This document shows, one piece after another, positions 17,501-25,324 of a stretch of DNA of 39,920 bases; within the stretch, counting starts at the first letter, position 1; every line of letters starts with the position of its first letter. Made by a program: the position numbers and the translations under genes. Below the pieces are notes generated by a model. That model saw only the letters and a list, made by a program, of their open reading frames with translations. It searched no databases and was not told the origin of the DNA. The stretch covers positions 1 through 39,920 of the forward strand of contig JADHOA010000005.1 in assembly GCA_016779185.1 (NCBI GenBank), in the 5' to 3' direction. Source of the DNA: Rubripirellula sp. (GTDB lineage Bacteria > Planctomycetota > Planctomycetia > Pirellulales > Pirellulaceae).

Positions 17501-18446
17501 TCTGCTGGAGGGTAATCAGCCTTTCCAGGCTGCTTGGGTTTCATCTGACGAGCACCGTCGCATGTTAAGAAAGATTACGTCGAGGGATAACAAGTTCGAA
17601 CGCTCGTTTTCGCCTCGAGTTATCTTCGAAGGCAATCGACCATCAAAGTGGAATACAGATTTGGCGGATCAGGCGATTGCGGTGCATGGCGATTCCGCGA
17701 TCAGCGCGTTGGTAGGTGAGTCGGTCGAAATAGGGCCGCCCGTGACAGTTCATTTTAGAGAGGAACCTGGGCGGAATCTTTTACTTGTAGCCGGTGAAGA
17801 GGTTCGTCAGTCCACACAAACTTCGCTTCTGATTTCTCTTTTGAAGTCACAACCAAGTTCGCAGATACTAGTTTTTGAGGGACATCGAAGCCGTTGTCAG
17901 TCGGCAACATGGGACCAGTTGGATTTATCGGATTTTGACCTGTCGATTGTAAAGCCACGCGAGTGTGAACAGGCGATACTTGATGTTGAGCAATCAATGA
18001 AAGATCGAGCCTCCGCTGAGAACCCTTGTCTCCCAATGTTTGTCTTTATCGATCCGCTCGAGCGATTCCGAGAACTACGACAAGAAGAAGGCTTTAGTTT
18101 TTCACTTGGTTCAGCAAATGATAAAAGCAGCGCGAGTGTTGCGTTTCAGAATGTTTTGAGAGACGGCCCATCCGTTAATATTTTTGTTGTCGTGGGATGT
18201 GCGTCGGTTGAGACGCTAACACGATGGCTACCTCGCGCGTCGCATCGGGATTTGGAATTACGTTTGCTTGGTCAAATGAACGCCTCTGATTCTGCATTTC
18301 TTATTGATTCTTCCGATGCATCGAATCTAACGGCAGCCAACTTGTTGTTGTATGACGATGCTAATGGGACTGCGCACAAGTGTCGTGTTCTCGATCACCC
18401 AGACGTGAATGAATTGTCAAGTTGGCTATCCGTCGATCGACTTTAG
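14511..18446 (+). CDS. membrane-anchored FtsK/SpoIIIE (EccC-like) ATPase with coiled coils
   Basis: A 1311-aa protein. Residues 18-170 are a charged coiled coil. Two membrane helices follow at about 227-248 (WFLPIIGLTLALFWMVMS) and 257-280. A second coiled coil spans about 290-445. Three FtsK-like domains then follow. The first (about 510-730) has FFPLVLHRRLHSG and LILMDPLGRGQHF but no P-loop. The second is canonical, with Walker A GKTGSGKS (795-802), YYLLDFKKGVEF, Walker B LVIDEF (899-904) and LSSQSL. The third (about 1065-1300) has a decayed P-loop (VAGEEVRQST) and a Walker-B-like FVFIDPLERF. The three-domain order with membrane hairpin recalls EccC of type VII secretion, where the first domain is usually the intact one. 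DNA translocation is the alternative. Its 3' end overlaps the convergent regulator gene by 21 bp. Confidence 0.88.
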   Translation: MKKSAVRPVGVLGPHRQRQVLDGLKKRLMICQQELRDLEKNHQLELCANEEELAGLRESVVSECRSRRREVLHDWDLQQEAFLSGYENQVVEQRNHLSRLSVLYRRKLDEATSSIEKKAKQRQKAAEQNNAHSKKELLSKRHQQSRQIKEFREKYSQHFEQIQSLVLGRLDRLPSLPQRDSAHCDHKTLTIHSDSDLTDYFNKSLNQIESYRHQLIGTKIAKVTESWFLPIIGLTLALFWMVMSLTVWKAPIDFPPVVWVFGGIVVSGVVAFIAYVTCMFPLKRQTLSLYPALHELESDFNHVLATYEKRIATKFQAEEKELNSSHQVAVADITRSRDQSLERLKNQLENDQAIERKSIQDALDDQDAKFSGQFHEIDQRMRGKAEGLASEISKAIETTDQNIKNRRESLLSRHASETFRLKNRMRLGFQGVNRKLAEANKQAEYQVPDWEQVSAGRSTGHQQVDYLTLGRLQIGSWVDSISQAMKASGGEESRRGTTEELIVDDSGFGIPQFFPLVLHRRLHSGIFLTVDEALVPKAVEFVHQILWQVLSSVEPSKAKLILMDPLGRGQHFTNFMALTDYDPDLVGHRVWTTEEMIEKRLGELAHHSEEILLTCLRDRFARIEDYNQVAGALAEPYTCVAAIGLPLGVTRASYRHLNALIENGSRCGNLVVIVSDRSNQWPTDMPALRQTKMLHLDLSESDGYRVKSSQLDEFPFSPTTGPSSEQRSKIMEVVGKRSVAASKVEVPLSQLIDEGDDRFGCTDDGIAITLGTQGAGRPLSLAIGEGVKQHVLIAGKTGSGKSTLLHTLITAGALKYRPDQLNYYLLDFKKGVEFKSYADEALPHARVIGIESEREFGRSVLQRLDLELKERGEAFRQCGAQSLARYRSATQKTLPRIVLVIDEFQELFVRDDRLASECTMLLDRIVRQGRSFGLHVVLSSQSLAGAYSLPRATLGQMAIRIAMQCSESDAALILSDENTAAKLIKRPGEAIYNDAGGLLEGNQPFQAAWVSSDEHRRMLRKITSRDNKFERSFSPRVIFEGNRPSKWNTDLADQAIAVHGDSAISALVGESVEIGPPVTVHFREEPGRNLLLVAGEEVRQSTQTSLLISLLKSQPSSQILVFEGHRSRCQSATWDQLDLSDFDLSIVKPRECEQAILDVEQSMKDRASAENPCLPMFVFIDPLERFRELRQEEGFSFSLGSANDKSSASVAFQNVLRDGPSVNIFVVVGCASVETLTRWLPRASHRDLELRLLGQMNASDSAFLIDSSDASNLTAANLLLYDDANGTAHKCRVLDHPDVNELSSWLSVDRL

Positions 18447-19796
18447 CTTGCGGTAAAGTGTCTTGCGGTCGAGTCCCAAAATCTTGGCCGCAAGGGTGCG
18501 ATTTTCATTAACTGCAGTAAGAACATGCTGTATGTAGTGGTTTTCGATTGTTGCAAGCGGGACTAACTCATCAGGGTTGTTACCGCCGATATAAATGTGA
18601 TTTTCCCGATGGTTGATAATCTTGTCTGGTAGGTCATCGACGGTGATTTGGCTAGTGCCAGTAAGTGTCACCGCTCTCTCGATGACATTTCGCAACTCTC
18701 TGACATTTCCTGGCCAAGAATAAGCTAAAAGCTTTTCAGCAGCAGGCTGAGATATGCCACTTACGGGTTTATCGTTCTTTAATGTGAATTGACTTAGGAA
18801 ATTCAGCGCGAGCCCAAGAATGTCGGTGCCTCGGCATCGGAGCGGTGGTGCGAAAAGCTGAATGACGTTGATACGGTAATACAGATCTTCGCGAAAGTCT
18901 CCTGACTCCACGGCTTGCTCTAAATCGCGGTGAGTCGCAGCAAGCACACGAACATCAAAAGAACGTTCTTCGTTTCCTCCCACTGGACGCAGGGTATTTT
19001 CTTCTAATGCTCGTAGCAACTTAACCTGCATTATTGGTGACATCTCGCCTATTTCGTCGAGAAATAAAGTGCCTCCTTCAGCTTCTTGAATTAAGCCTCG
19101 CCTGTCCTGCTCCGCATTGGTAAAAGCTCCTTTCACATGGCCAAACAATTCGCTTTCAAGTAATGTCTCTGAGATAGCGCCGCAGTTTACTGCGATGAAA
19201 GGTTTTTTACTTCGGTTGCTATTTTTGTGAATGGATTGCGCAATAAGTTCTTTGCCGGTACCACTTTCTCCGGTAATTAAAATAGACGCACTACTCTGAG
19301 CCACTTTAGCGATTGTTGCTCGCAGTTCGCACATCACCTCGCTGTCTCCAACGAGTGAAGAAATTATCGAGCAATGGTTTTGCTTTTCTTCGAGGAATTG
19401 TATTTGTTGCCTTAGGTCATGGTGCTGTGCAGCACGTTTTACACAGTGCCGCAACAAATCAAGTTCGAACGGTTTGGTAACAAAGTCATAAGCGCCTCGT
19501 CGCATCGCCTCAATTGCGGAATCCATTGATCCAAACGCCGTCATGATAATAACGGGAAGGTCGGGAAAGATTTGATGAATTCTCTCGCATAGTTCGAGGC
19601 CAGAGATGTGTGGCATCTTGAGATCGGTGATTACCACGTCGAATTTTTCCGTCGTTATGGCTTCTAAGGCGTCATGTGCATTCTGGATGGAGGTGCAGTT
19701 GAATCCTATCATGCAGAGTACTTCTTCAACTAATCGGCACATTGATAATTCATCATCAACGATCAGAATTCGCTGTTTGTGTGCTTCGATTGTCAT
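18426..19796 (-). CDS. sigma-54-dependent response regulator (NtrC/ZraR type)
   Basis: A 456-aa three-domain activator. The receiver has the acidic pair DDE (14-16), the phospho-acceptor D58 in VITDLKMP and the conserved KPF at 108-110. The AAA+ domain has Walker A GESGTGKE (176-183), Walker [12 protein letters not shown] (241-251) and ATHRDL. The sigma-54-contacting loop reads GAFTNA (223-228) instead of the usual GAFTGA. The C-terminus is a Fis-type helix-turn-helix ([20 protein letters not shown]). It overlaps the kinase gene by 4 bp (ATGA) and is certainly its partner. Targets cannot be read; no clear TGGCAC-N5-TTGC promoter was spotted nearby. Confidence 0.95.
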   Translation of the reverse strand: MTIEAHKQRILIVDDELSMCRLVEEVLCMIGFNCTSIQNAHDALEAITTEKFDVVITDLKMPHISGLELCERIHQIFPDLPVIIMTAFGSMDSAIEAMRRGAYDFVTKPFELDLLRHCVKRAAQHHDLRQQIQFLEEKQNHCSIISSLVGDSEVMCELRATIAKVAQSSASILITGESGTGKELIAQSIHKNSNRSKKPFIAVNCGAISETLLESELFGHVKGAFTNAEQDRRGLIQEAEGGTLFLDEIGEMSPIMQVKLLRALEENTLRPVGGNEERSFDVRVLAATHRDLEQAVESGDFREDLYYRINVIQLFAPPLRCRGTDILGLALNFLSQFTLKNDKPVSGISQPAAEKLLAYSWPGNVRELRNVIERAVTLTGTSQITVDDLPDKIINHRENHIYIGGNNPDELVPLATIENHYIQHVLTAVNENRTLAAKILGLDRKTLYRKLKSIDG

Positions 19797-21259
19797 GATT
19801 TATAGGTACTGTCAGTGGGTATGTAGACTCGGAAAGTGCTTCCTTGGCCTACGGTGCTCTGTACTTCTATCCAACCAAGATGTTCTTTGACAATTCCATG
19901 CGCGATTGCAAGGCCTAAACCAGTACCTTCGCCAATGGTTTTCGTTGTAAAAAATGGATCAAAAATCTGATTTAAATGTTCCGAAGGAATGCCTGTTCCG
20001 CTGTCCCGAAATTCAATCACGATGCATTGCTGTGAATCAGCGCCCATATTATCTGGTGAAAGTTTCTGTTGAGTGAGCAGGTTAATTTCAATCAAACCAT
20101 CCCCCTGAATGCTGTGAATTCCATTGATCAGGAGGTTGGTGAAAACTTGTTCGATCTGGGCGTAATCAATAGAAACCGTAAGATCACTCGCTAACGGGTT
20201 TATTTGAATCCGGACACCTTGTTTTGTCGCTAGCGGTTGCATTGTGTCAACGGTTTTTGACGCAAGCTGGTTGATTGATACAAGACTACGCTGGGGTTTT
20301 TGCGGCCGCGAAAAATCAAGTAAGCTTCGCACGATTTTTGAAATGCGTAGAGACTCCTCTTTGATAGTCACCGCGTTTTTTTTGACATCGGCTACATCGA
20401 GTTCACCGCTCACAATAAGTTCTGCGCGACCCAAAACAACATTAAGAGGCGTGCCGATTTCGTGAGCAAATCCTGCCGCCATTTGACCCACACTAGTGAG
20501 TCGATCCGAGTGACGCAGTTGCTCTAACGCCTCGATTTTTGATTTTGATTCACTAGCAATCGTCTTTCTCTGCAGTTCTAGTTGATCGCACATTTCGTTG
20601 ATGGCATGGCTTAGATCTGCGAGTTCATCATTTGAATTCAATGTCAAGGGAGATGAAAAGTCGCCTTGACCAATTCGATGCACTTTCTCTGTTAATGCGT
20701 TAAGCGGCTTTCCCACCATCTTGAGCCCTCCGATCCAAATGATTGAAGCGGAAAGAGTTGTTATACCCAGAAACGCGAGAAGAGACGAAACAAGTGAGCG
20801 TCGCAAGCGTTGGGTATCACCTAAATCCGCATCAGATATTTCAAGGCCGCGTTCCACGCTTTCCTTGCTGTTAATCGTGGATAGGGGTAAGTAGGTGTAA
20901 AATCTTTTTTGGCCCGATTCATCAATCCGATAGATCGATGTGATCTCTTGTTCCTTGAGGATGATTTCAGGCGGTTTTCCGAATGCTGTTTCGAAGGTGT
21001 CGGTACCTAGTTCAATCACGCGTATTCGAGATCTGATTTTTAAAGGTGCTAGGTAAGGATTAATAGAAGCGTCCAAGAATTCGCTGCTCGATGGTAGTTG
21101 CGGATCTTGCTCGAGCGCCTCCGCAATAACCTTTGCTTGTTGCTGGTGTTCTAGCAATGCAAGCTTACGATCAGATTCGATCGTGGCATAAGCAAAAAAA
21201 CTAACCAGTAAAAAAATGCCAGCTAGGAATAGAAGGATTAGCTTGGCTGCGAGTCGCAT
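19793..21259 (-). CDS. sensor histidine kinase, partner of the NtrC-type regulator
   Basis: A 488-aa membrane kinase. TM1 is at about 7-24 (LILLFLAGIFLLVSFFAY), followed by a periplasmic sensor of about 130 residues and TM2 at about 158-178. A HAMP segment (about 180-235) follows with PLNALTEKVHRIGQGDF. The H-box is GFAHEIGTPLNV with phospho-His 266. The N-box reads QVFTNLLINGIHS, with G1 DSGTGIP and G2 GEGTGLGLAIAHGIV. The architecture matches ZraS/NtrB-like kinases. It signals to the regulator encoded 4 bp downstream in overlap. The sensed signal is unknown; the htrA gene upstream on the same strand suggests envelope stress, by adjacency only. Confidence 0.94.
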   Translation of the reverse strand: MRLAAKLILLFLAGIFLLVSFFAYATIESDRKLALLEHQQQAKVIAEALEQDPQLPSSSEFLDASINPYLAPLKIRSRIRVIELGTDTFETAFGKPPEIILKEQEITSIYRIDESGQKRFYTYLPLSTINSKESVERGLEISDADLGDTQRLRRSLVSSLLAFLGITTLSASIIWIGGLKMVGKPLNALTEKVHRIGQGDFSSPLTLNSNDELADLSHAINEMCDQLELQRKTIASESKSKIEALEQLRHSDRLTSVGQMAAGFAHEIGTPLNVVLGRAELIVSGELDVADVKKNAVTIKEESLRISKIVRSLLDFSRPQKPQRSLVSINQLASKTVDTMQPLATKQGVRIQINPLASDLTVSIDYAQIEQVFTNLLINGIHSIQGDGLIEINLLTQQKLSPDNMGADSQQCIVIEFRDSGTGIPSEHLNQIFDPFFTTKTIGEGTGLGLAIAHGIVKEHLGWIEVQSTVGQGSTFRVYIPTDSTYKS

Positions 21260-21382
21260 TTCCGATCAAAACCTAATCTGAGAAATTCCATTTTTAAAAT
21301 CAGCTGTACCAATAGGTTTACTTTATCCTTGGTGTGATACAGCCATAAGATATCAGGCATCATGAGCTAGATAAATGAAGCT

Positions 21383-21414
21383 GACCATGGGCGGAGAACG
21401 TGTCGCCCATGGTC
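21383..21414 (-). terminator. 11-bp perfect hairpin after the htrA gene
   Basis: GACCATGGGCG (21383-21393) and CGCCCATGGTC (21404-21414) form a perfect 11-bp stem with a 10-nt loop, 24 nt past the htrA stop on the minus strand. The bases that follow on that strand (AGCTTCATTT) are only moderately T-rich, so it could be a terminator or an mRNA-stabilising hairpin between htrA and the kinase gene. Confidence 0.6.
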
Positions 21415-21438
21415 TTACTTGTTTGTGTAATCATTTTT

Positions 21439-22977
21439 TTAGGCGATCGGAATCACAACAAATTTCCTTATGCCGTTATTTTCAGCGAGAACCAAAATCG
21501 ATTGATCTCCTTTTTGGGTAGCCGAATCAAATATCCTATGAAGTATGTCGATTGAATCCAGCGTGATGTGATTTGCCTCTATCAGCAACGTTCCATTGCT
21601 GATCCCCGCCTGTGCAGCGTTTCCATCGGCTTCTACCGATATTACTCGTAATCCTACGACTTCACTGTTGGCATCTGAATGCTCTGCTTTTGCAGATAAG
21701 TTCATGCCCAGTAATTTATCAGACTTTGGCTTTGTGTAAGAATCCGATAGTTCACTGAGCGTTTGATTCTGATTTGGATTCGGTTGAGCAACATAGGTGA
21801 CTTCGATTGGCTTCTGATTGCGTACCATTTGAATGGGATTTTCACTACCAAAGGCTGATTGTTCAACTGCCAGTTGTAAATCTTTTGGGCTCTTGATCGC
21901 CTGCGAACCTAGATGTGTGATGACATCTCCAATCTGTATGCCAGCTTGGTCAGCGGGGCTGCCGGGAATCACCTCTGTTACTACCACGCCCTCACGCGGA
22001 CCGACATTAAGGTGTTCCGCTAGTTTTGGATTCAAGGACTGCATGGCGATTCCGAGATACGCTCGATTCACTCCGCCTTTCTCGAGCAATTGTTCAGAGA
22101 CCCACTTCGCAAGGTTCGCCGGAATAGCGAAACCGATTCCATTGTTGCCACCGCTTCGTGAATGAATGGCGGTATTGATGCCGATGACCTCGCCTCGTAG
22201 GTTCACTAACGGACCACCGCTATTGCCTGGGTTAATCGCTGCATCGGTTTGGATGAAACTTTCTCTAGCAGTGATCCCGATGCCTCTTTGCTTTGCACTG
22301 ATTATCCCGGCCGTGACGGAGTTCTCGAGGCCAAACGGTTGACCTAATGCTAGGACCCACTCCCCCACACCCGATTCATCGCTGTTCCCAAGAATTGCAG
22401 CGGTAAGGTTCTTAGGATCTTTAATTTTCAAAATAGCAATATCTGTTTTAGGGTCAGAAAGGATTTCATCTGTTAAGAATTCTCGTCCGTCCATGGTTCT
22501 GATACGCACCTTGTCGGCGTCCGCGATGACATGATGATTGGTCATCACGATACCTGCGGAATCAATGATCACTCCGGTACCGATGCCACTAACCAAGGGA
22601 GCTTGGTTGGGTATGGTTCGGCCGGTTGGATTTTGTGAATTCTGCAGTTGCTCAAGCAAGTCATCAAAAAAATGTGAGCCCGAAGAGCCCATCGATGGGA
22701 TGTGAAGCCTTCCCTCTGGTAGGTGCGAAACACCTTGGCCGTCTCTTTGGTTTCTGATTGATTCGATCGCGACCACCGAAGGCAAAACTTCTTTGGCGAC
22801 ACATTGAAATGCCACTGATAGATGGTTCGCGTGTGCCAAGGCCTCCTGTTGAGACGGATTAAGAGATTTCAGTGGTCGCTGACTGTTTGTCTCAGCGTCT
22901 GATTTGCCAGTCCAAATCGTTAGGGCTAATAAACCCAAGCATCCGGCTACAAGGTAGTAAGTAATTTTATGTTTCAT
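21439..22977 (-). CDS. HtrA/DegP-family periplasmic serine protease with two PDZ domains
   Basis: A 512-aa envelope quality-control protease. The N-terminus carries a membrane/export segment (YYLVAGCLGLLALTIW). The chymotrypsin-fold triad is intact: His149 in TNHHV, Asp179 in KTDIAIL and Ser253 in GNSGGPL. GEWVLALGQPFGLENSVTAGIIS is recognisable between Asp and Ser. PDZ1 (about 300-390) has YLGIAMQSL and PGSPADQAGIQIGDVI. PDZ2 (about 430-510) has VISVEADGNAAQAGISNG. Length is normal for DegP-type proteins. On the same strand it lies 180 bp before the sensor kinase gene with a hairpin between, and 86 bp after a small basic ORF. Regulation by the neighbouring two-component pair is plausible but not shown. 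Confidence 0.95.
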   Translation of the reverse strand: MKHKITYYLVAGCLGLLALTIWTGKSDAETNSQRPLKSLNPSQQEALAHANHLSVAFQCVAKEVLPSVVAIESIRNQRDGQGVSHLPEGRLHIPSMGSSGSHFFDDLLEQLQNSQNPTGRTIPNQAPLVSGIGTGVIIDSAGIVMTNHHVIADADKVRIRTMDGREFLTDEILSDPKTDIAILKIKDPKNLTAAILGNSDESGVGEWVLALGQPFGLENSVTAGIISAKQRGIGITARESFIQTDAAINPGNSGGPLVNLRGEVIGINTAIHSRSGGNNGIGFAIPANLAKWVSEQLLEKGGVNRAYLGIAMQSLNPKLAEHLNVGPREGVVVTEVIPGSPADQAGIQIGDVITHLGSQAIKSPKDLQLAVEQSAFGSENPIQMVRNQKPIEVTYVAQPNPNQNQTLSELSDSYTKPKSDKLLGMNLSAKAEHSDANSEVVGLRVISVEADGNAAQAGISNGTLLIEANHITLDSIDILHRIFDSATQKGDQSILVLAENNGIRKFVVIPIA

Positions 22978-23063
22978 GGTTCATCGAGATGTTGCGAGTG
23001 GAGTGATTGAGAAAATGATTTGAGACCGCATGTTCGAAAAAAAATAATGATTTGGTTTGTTGG

Positions 23064-23258
23064 TCAGGCAACTTTAGTCAAAGAGAAATCAAGATCAGTG
23101 AGGTCAATGTTGGGAACTCGCCATGAATGATCACCGCCAACGCGTCGACGATTTTCGGTTTGACGACTCCAGCGTTTTCGAATAACGGCGGATCTTGCTG
23201 ATATTTGTTCGGGTGAGGGTAATTCTTTTGCCCTCATTTCATTGCTTTGCATATTCAT
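23064..23258 (-). CDS. small basic hypothetical protein
   Basis: A 64-aa ORF. The track extends it to 106 aa, but the ATG at 23258 has AAGGAAAG just upstream and removes a poorly protein-like N-terminus. The core ISARSAVIRKRWSRQTENRRRVG resembles short planctomycete proteins with an IRxxWSxxxRxRR pattern, and the C-terminus is acidic (NIDLTDLDFSL). No enzyme motif, signal peptide or membrane helix is present. It is 86 bp upstream of htrA on the same strand and may share its transcript. Function unknown; it could be an RNA- or DNA-binding or regulatory peptide. Confidence 0.6.
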   Translation of the reverse strand: MNMQSNEMRAKELPSPEQISARSAVIRKRWSRQTENRRRVGGDHSWRVPNIDLTDLDFSLTKVA

Positions 23259-23852
23259 TGATTCTTTCCTTGTATGGAGCAAAGTTAGGAGTCCGAAGCC
23301 GTATGCGATTAAGAGAGCAAGCAGTTCTTGTGCCAAACGTAAATCGCAACAAGATTTGATCCTACGCCCATTGGGTCGGGGCAAAATGACACGGTGAGGG
23401 GCATCCTGCCCCGATGGGTCAGCGATTCAGCGTGTGGCTCGGAGTCTTACAGAAGACGAGTAGTTAGAAAGAGGTTGAGAATCAATCGCCTTGAGACATC
23501 ACATTTAGCGCTTCTTCTTAATTGATTGTTCAGGTTGAGATTTTGCAAACTATCGTCACGAAGCTATGTCAGAACGCGTCGCACTGTTTGTACCGAGTTA
23601 GCTGTTTAGGCTTGTTGTTCTTGAAGCGGTTGCGACGAGTTGCCGGGCATGATTGAACTTGAGACAATTTAAATAGATTGCCAAAACGAATTCATTCGTC
23701 ACAACAATTAGAATAGGTGGCTATTTCAGAAGATCTTGCCTACCGGATTCCACGCGTATCGGTAGGCAGGTGGAATATTACAGTCGTCAACATCACAGTG
23801 TTGAACTCTTGAGAATAGCTTTCTAATGACAAAAAGTTTCGAGGAAAGACGC
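23259..23852. other. intergenic region between divergent small gene and His-rich lipoprotein
   Basis: About 590 bp with no convincing ORF. It contains an 8-bp stem TCGGGGCA (23376-23383) / TGCCCCGA (23407-23414), the interleaved repeats listed separately at 23737-23776, and a small hairpin TCAACA / TGTTGA (23787-23804). The promoters of the two divergent genes must lie here; no clear boxes were recognised. Confidence 0.45.
23737..23776. repeat. interleaved inverted repeats (A-B-A'-B')
   Basis: Block A TGCCTACCG (23737-23745) is the exact reverse complement of CGGTAGGCA (23760-23768). Block B ATTCCAC (23747-23753), inside the loop of the first hairpin, is the exact reverse complement of GTGGAAT (23770-23776), just outside it. 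The order A-g-B-gcgtat-A'-g-B' allows two mutually exclusive hairpins, or in principle a pseudoknot, although the 1-nt connectors make a full pseudoknot sterically tight. It ends 76 bp before the lipoprotein ATG, so it lies in that gene's leader or promoter. Exact repeats are seen directly; function is unknown. Confidence 0.7.
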
Positions 23853-24293
23853 ATGAAAATTAATTCAAAATTAGCTTGTTGGTTGGCCGTTTCAATGACC
23901 ATTTTTTGCTTTGCAGGGTGCACTGGTGAAACAAAAAATACCGTGGTCGATAGTCAGCCATCCAATACGGAGAATGATCATGGAGATCATTCACATGATG
24001 ATCACGATCACGCAGACCATGGCCATGCGGACGATGGGGAGTCTGCCGAAATTGCAAAAGTGTTGGCGAGTTTGACCGACGAAGATCGTGAATCGGTTTT
24101 GGCACAAAAGAATTGCCTTGTTGGCGGTGAGCCGTTGGGTTCGATGGGCGCACCAGAAAAGGTGGATGTCAAGGGAACCAATATTTGGATTTGCTGTGAA
24201 GGATGCAGAGACACGCTTCTCGGTGAGCCCGAAAAATTTATTGCAAAACTCGAGACCGTTTTAGGTGGTCAAGATGATGCGGAGGCGCCGTAG
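23853..24293 (+). CDS. His-rich metal-binding lipoprotein
   Basis: A 146-aa lipoprotein. ATG 23853 is preferred over the track's 23826 because GAGGAAAG precedes it and it gives a clean signal peptide ending in the lipobox CFAGC. A His/Asp-rich linker (DHGDHSHDDHDHADHGHAD) suggests binding of Zn, Ni or Cu. The C-terminal domain, with KNCLVGGEPLGSMGAPEKV and IWICCEGCRDTLL, matches the planctomycete C-P-V-x-G-E-P-L-G / CCxGC metal-binding (TRASH/YHS-like) module often found with copper efflux components. No efflux gene is adjacent. Probably a metal-storage or sensor lipoprotein of the envelope. It is followed by a strong terminator and appears monocistronic. Confidence 0.82.
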   Translation: MKINSKLACWLAVSMTIFCFAGCTGETKNTVVDSQPSNTENDHGDHSHDDHDHADHGHADDGESAEIAKVLASLTDEDRESVLAQKNCLVGGEPLGSMGAPEKVDVKGTNIWICCEGCRDTLLGEPEKFIAKLETVLGGQDDAEAP

Positions 24294-24360
24294 TATCTTT
24301 GAGTCGCAGCAAACCAAGAAAAATGTTGTTCAGCTAACACCCCTGTGGTGTTTATCGTGA

Positions 24361-24396
24361 AAATCCCCCGCAAGCATTGTTGTGGGGGATTTTTTT
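24361..24396 (+). terminator. rho-independent terminator after the His-rich lipoprotein
   Basis: AATCCCCC (from 24362) pairs with GGGGGATT (24384-24391), extended inward by GCAA/TTGT-type pairing, and is followed by a run of T. The A-run before the stem makes it potentially bidirectional. It lies about 70 nt after the stop codon. The remaining bases to 24634 hold no recognised feature. Confidence 0.85.
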
Positions 24397-24634
24397 CTGA
24401 AGTAATTCGGTCGTATCTTGAGAGTTCTTTCAAAGGACAACCAATGTCAGAGTCACGGGTTTTTAAGGTGGAAAGAATCCCAATAAAAAGGATCTGATCT
24501 TTTTGGTGACAAATAAGCTGACCAATCAGTGGTCGGAAAACTAGTATCGCATTAGATTGGGTACTCACCCATGACAGGATCGTTGGCCCATCATTGATGG
24601 TGGTGCGGATTTAATGTTGGATTGGATTTGAATA

Positions 24635-25324
24635 ATGACAGATAGTGGTGAATCTAATATCACAAAAGATTACGTAGCTGCGGCAAATCGCAGGGATGCA
24701 ATGTCTAAATTGGTCGCTGCACACCCAACCTTGCGATCGATTTATCAATCCGGTCCACAGAACGATGGTAAGGCGGGCTGGGTTAATGCAATTCGCGATC
24801 AGCACGATCCAGCCTATCGCCTTCTTTTTTATTTAGATCGATTACCCATCGCCGAAGACTATGTCGATATCGATGTTCATGAACTCTTTTTTGGGGCCTA
24901 CGACGAGTATGCTGATCCCAACTACCAACGAGTTCTCTTCACAACAACGGGTGGTGTCAACCTTCTTTTACAGGATCTGCCCGATGCAACTTTTGGTACC
25001 GCACTGGTGACACATTCCCTCGAGGTCGTGCCACTCTCGATGGATCGGGACCTTCGAATTGAGCACTTACTGAAAGATCGATTTGCTTATGTGTGTGCAT
25101 TTGATGAGACGCGGAATGGTATGTGGATTCTTCCGTTGAAAGACTTTCACGAAATTTACGTGAGTCGAGAAAATAAAGAGATTCAAGTTCGCGATGAGGA
25201 GCGGATCTTTGTCGGTGACACGACGATCATGCAGCCATTTTTGCTTCGTTACGTGGTAAAGAAAGCAGATGACCGAGCGATTGATTCACGAACTGCCGCT
25301 AACCAGCGGCTTTCTGGATATTGA
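24635..25324 (+). CDS. conserved-looking hypothetical protein
   Basis: A 229-aa soluble protein from ATG 24635. No signal peptide, membrane helix or known catalytic motif was recognised. The N-terminal 75 residues look helical. The rest alternates strands and acidic loops (FYLDRLPIAEDYVDIDVHELFFGAYDEY given in part; RVLFTTTGGVNLLLQDL; RIFVGDTTIMQPFLLRYVV). Composition and codon use match the neighbours, and the frame is uninterrupted. It lies between a terminator and a secreted beta-propeller gene, so no operon context helps. Function unknown. Confidence 0.7.
   Translation: MTDSGESNITKDYVAAANRRDAMSKLVAAHPTLRSIYQSGPQNDGKAGWVNAIRDQHDPAYRLLFYLDRLPIAEDYVDIDVHELFFGAYDEYADPNYQRVLFTTTGGVNLLLQDLPDATFGTALVTHSLEVVPLSMDRDLRIEHLLKDRFAYVCAFDETRNGMWILPLKDFHEIYVSRENKEIQVRDEERIFVGDTTIMQPFLLRYVVKKADDRAIDSRTAANQRLSGY

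Noticed and set aside
12450-18446. Considered as a known phage-defence island
   Set aside because: No nuclease, methylase or other effector is present and no known defence gene set is matched; a secretion-like reading fits the small protein plus EccC-like ATPase better.
23376-23414. 8-bp inverted repeat considered as a CIRCE or heat-shock operator for htrA
   Set aside because: It does not match TTAGCACTC-N9-GAGTGCTAA, and the 23-nt spacer is too long.
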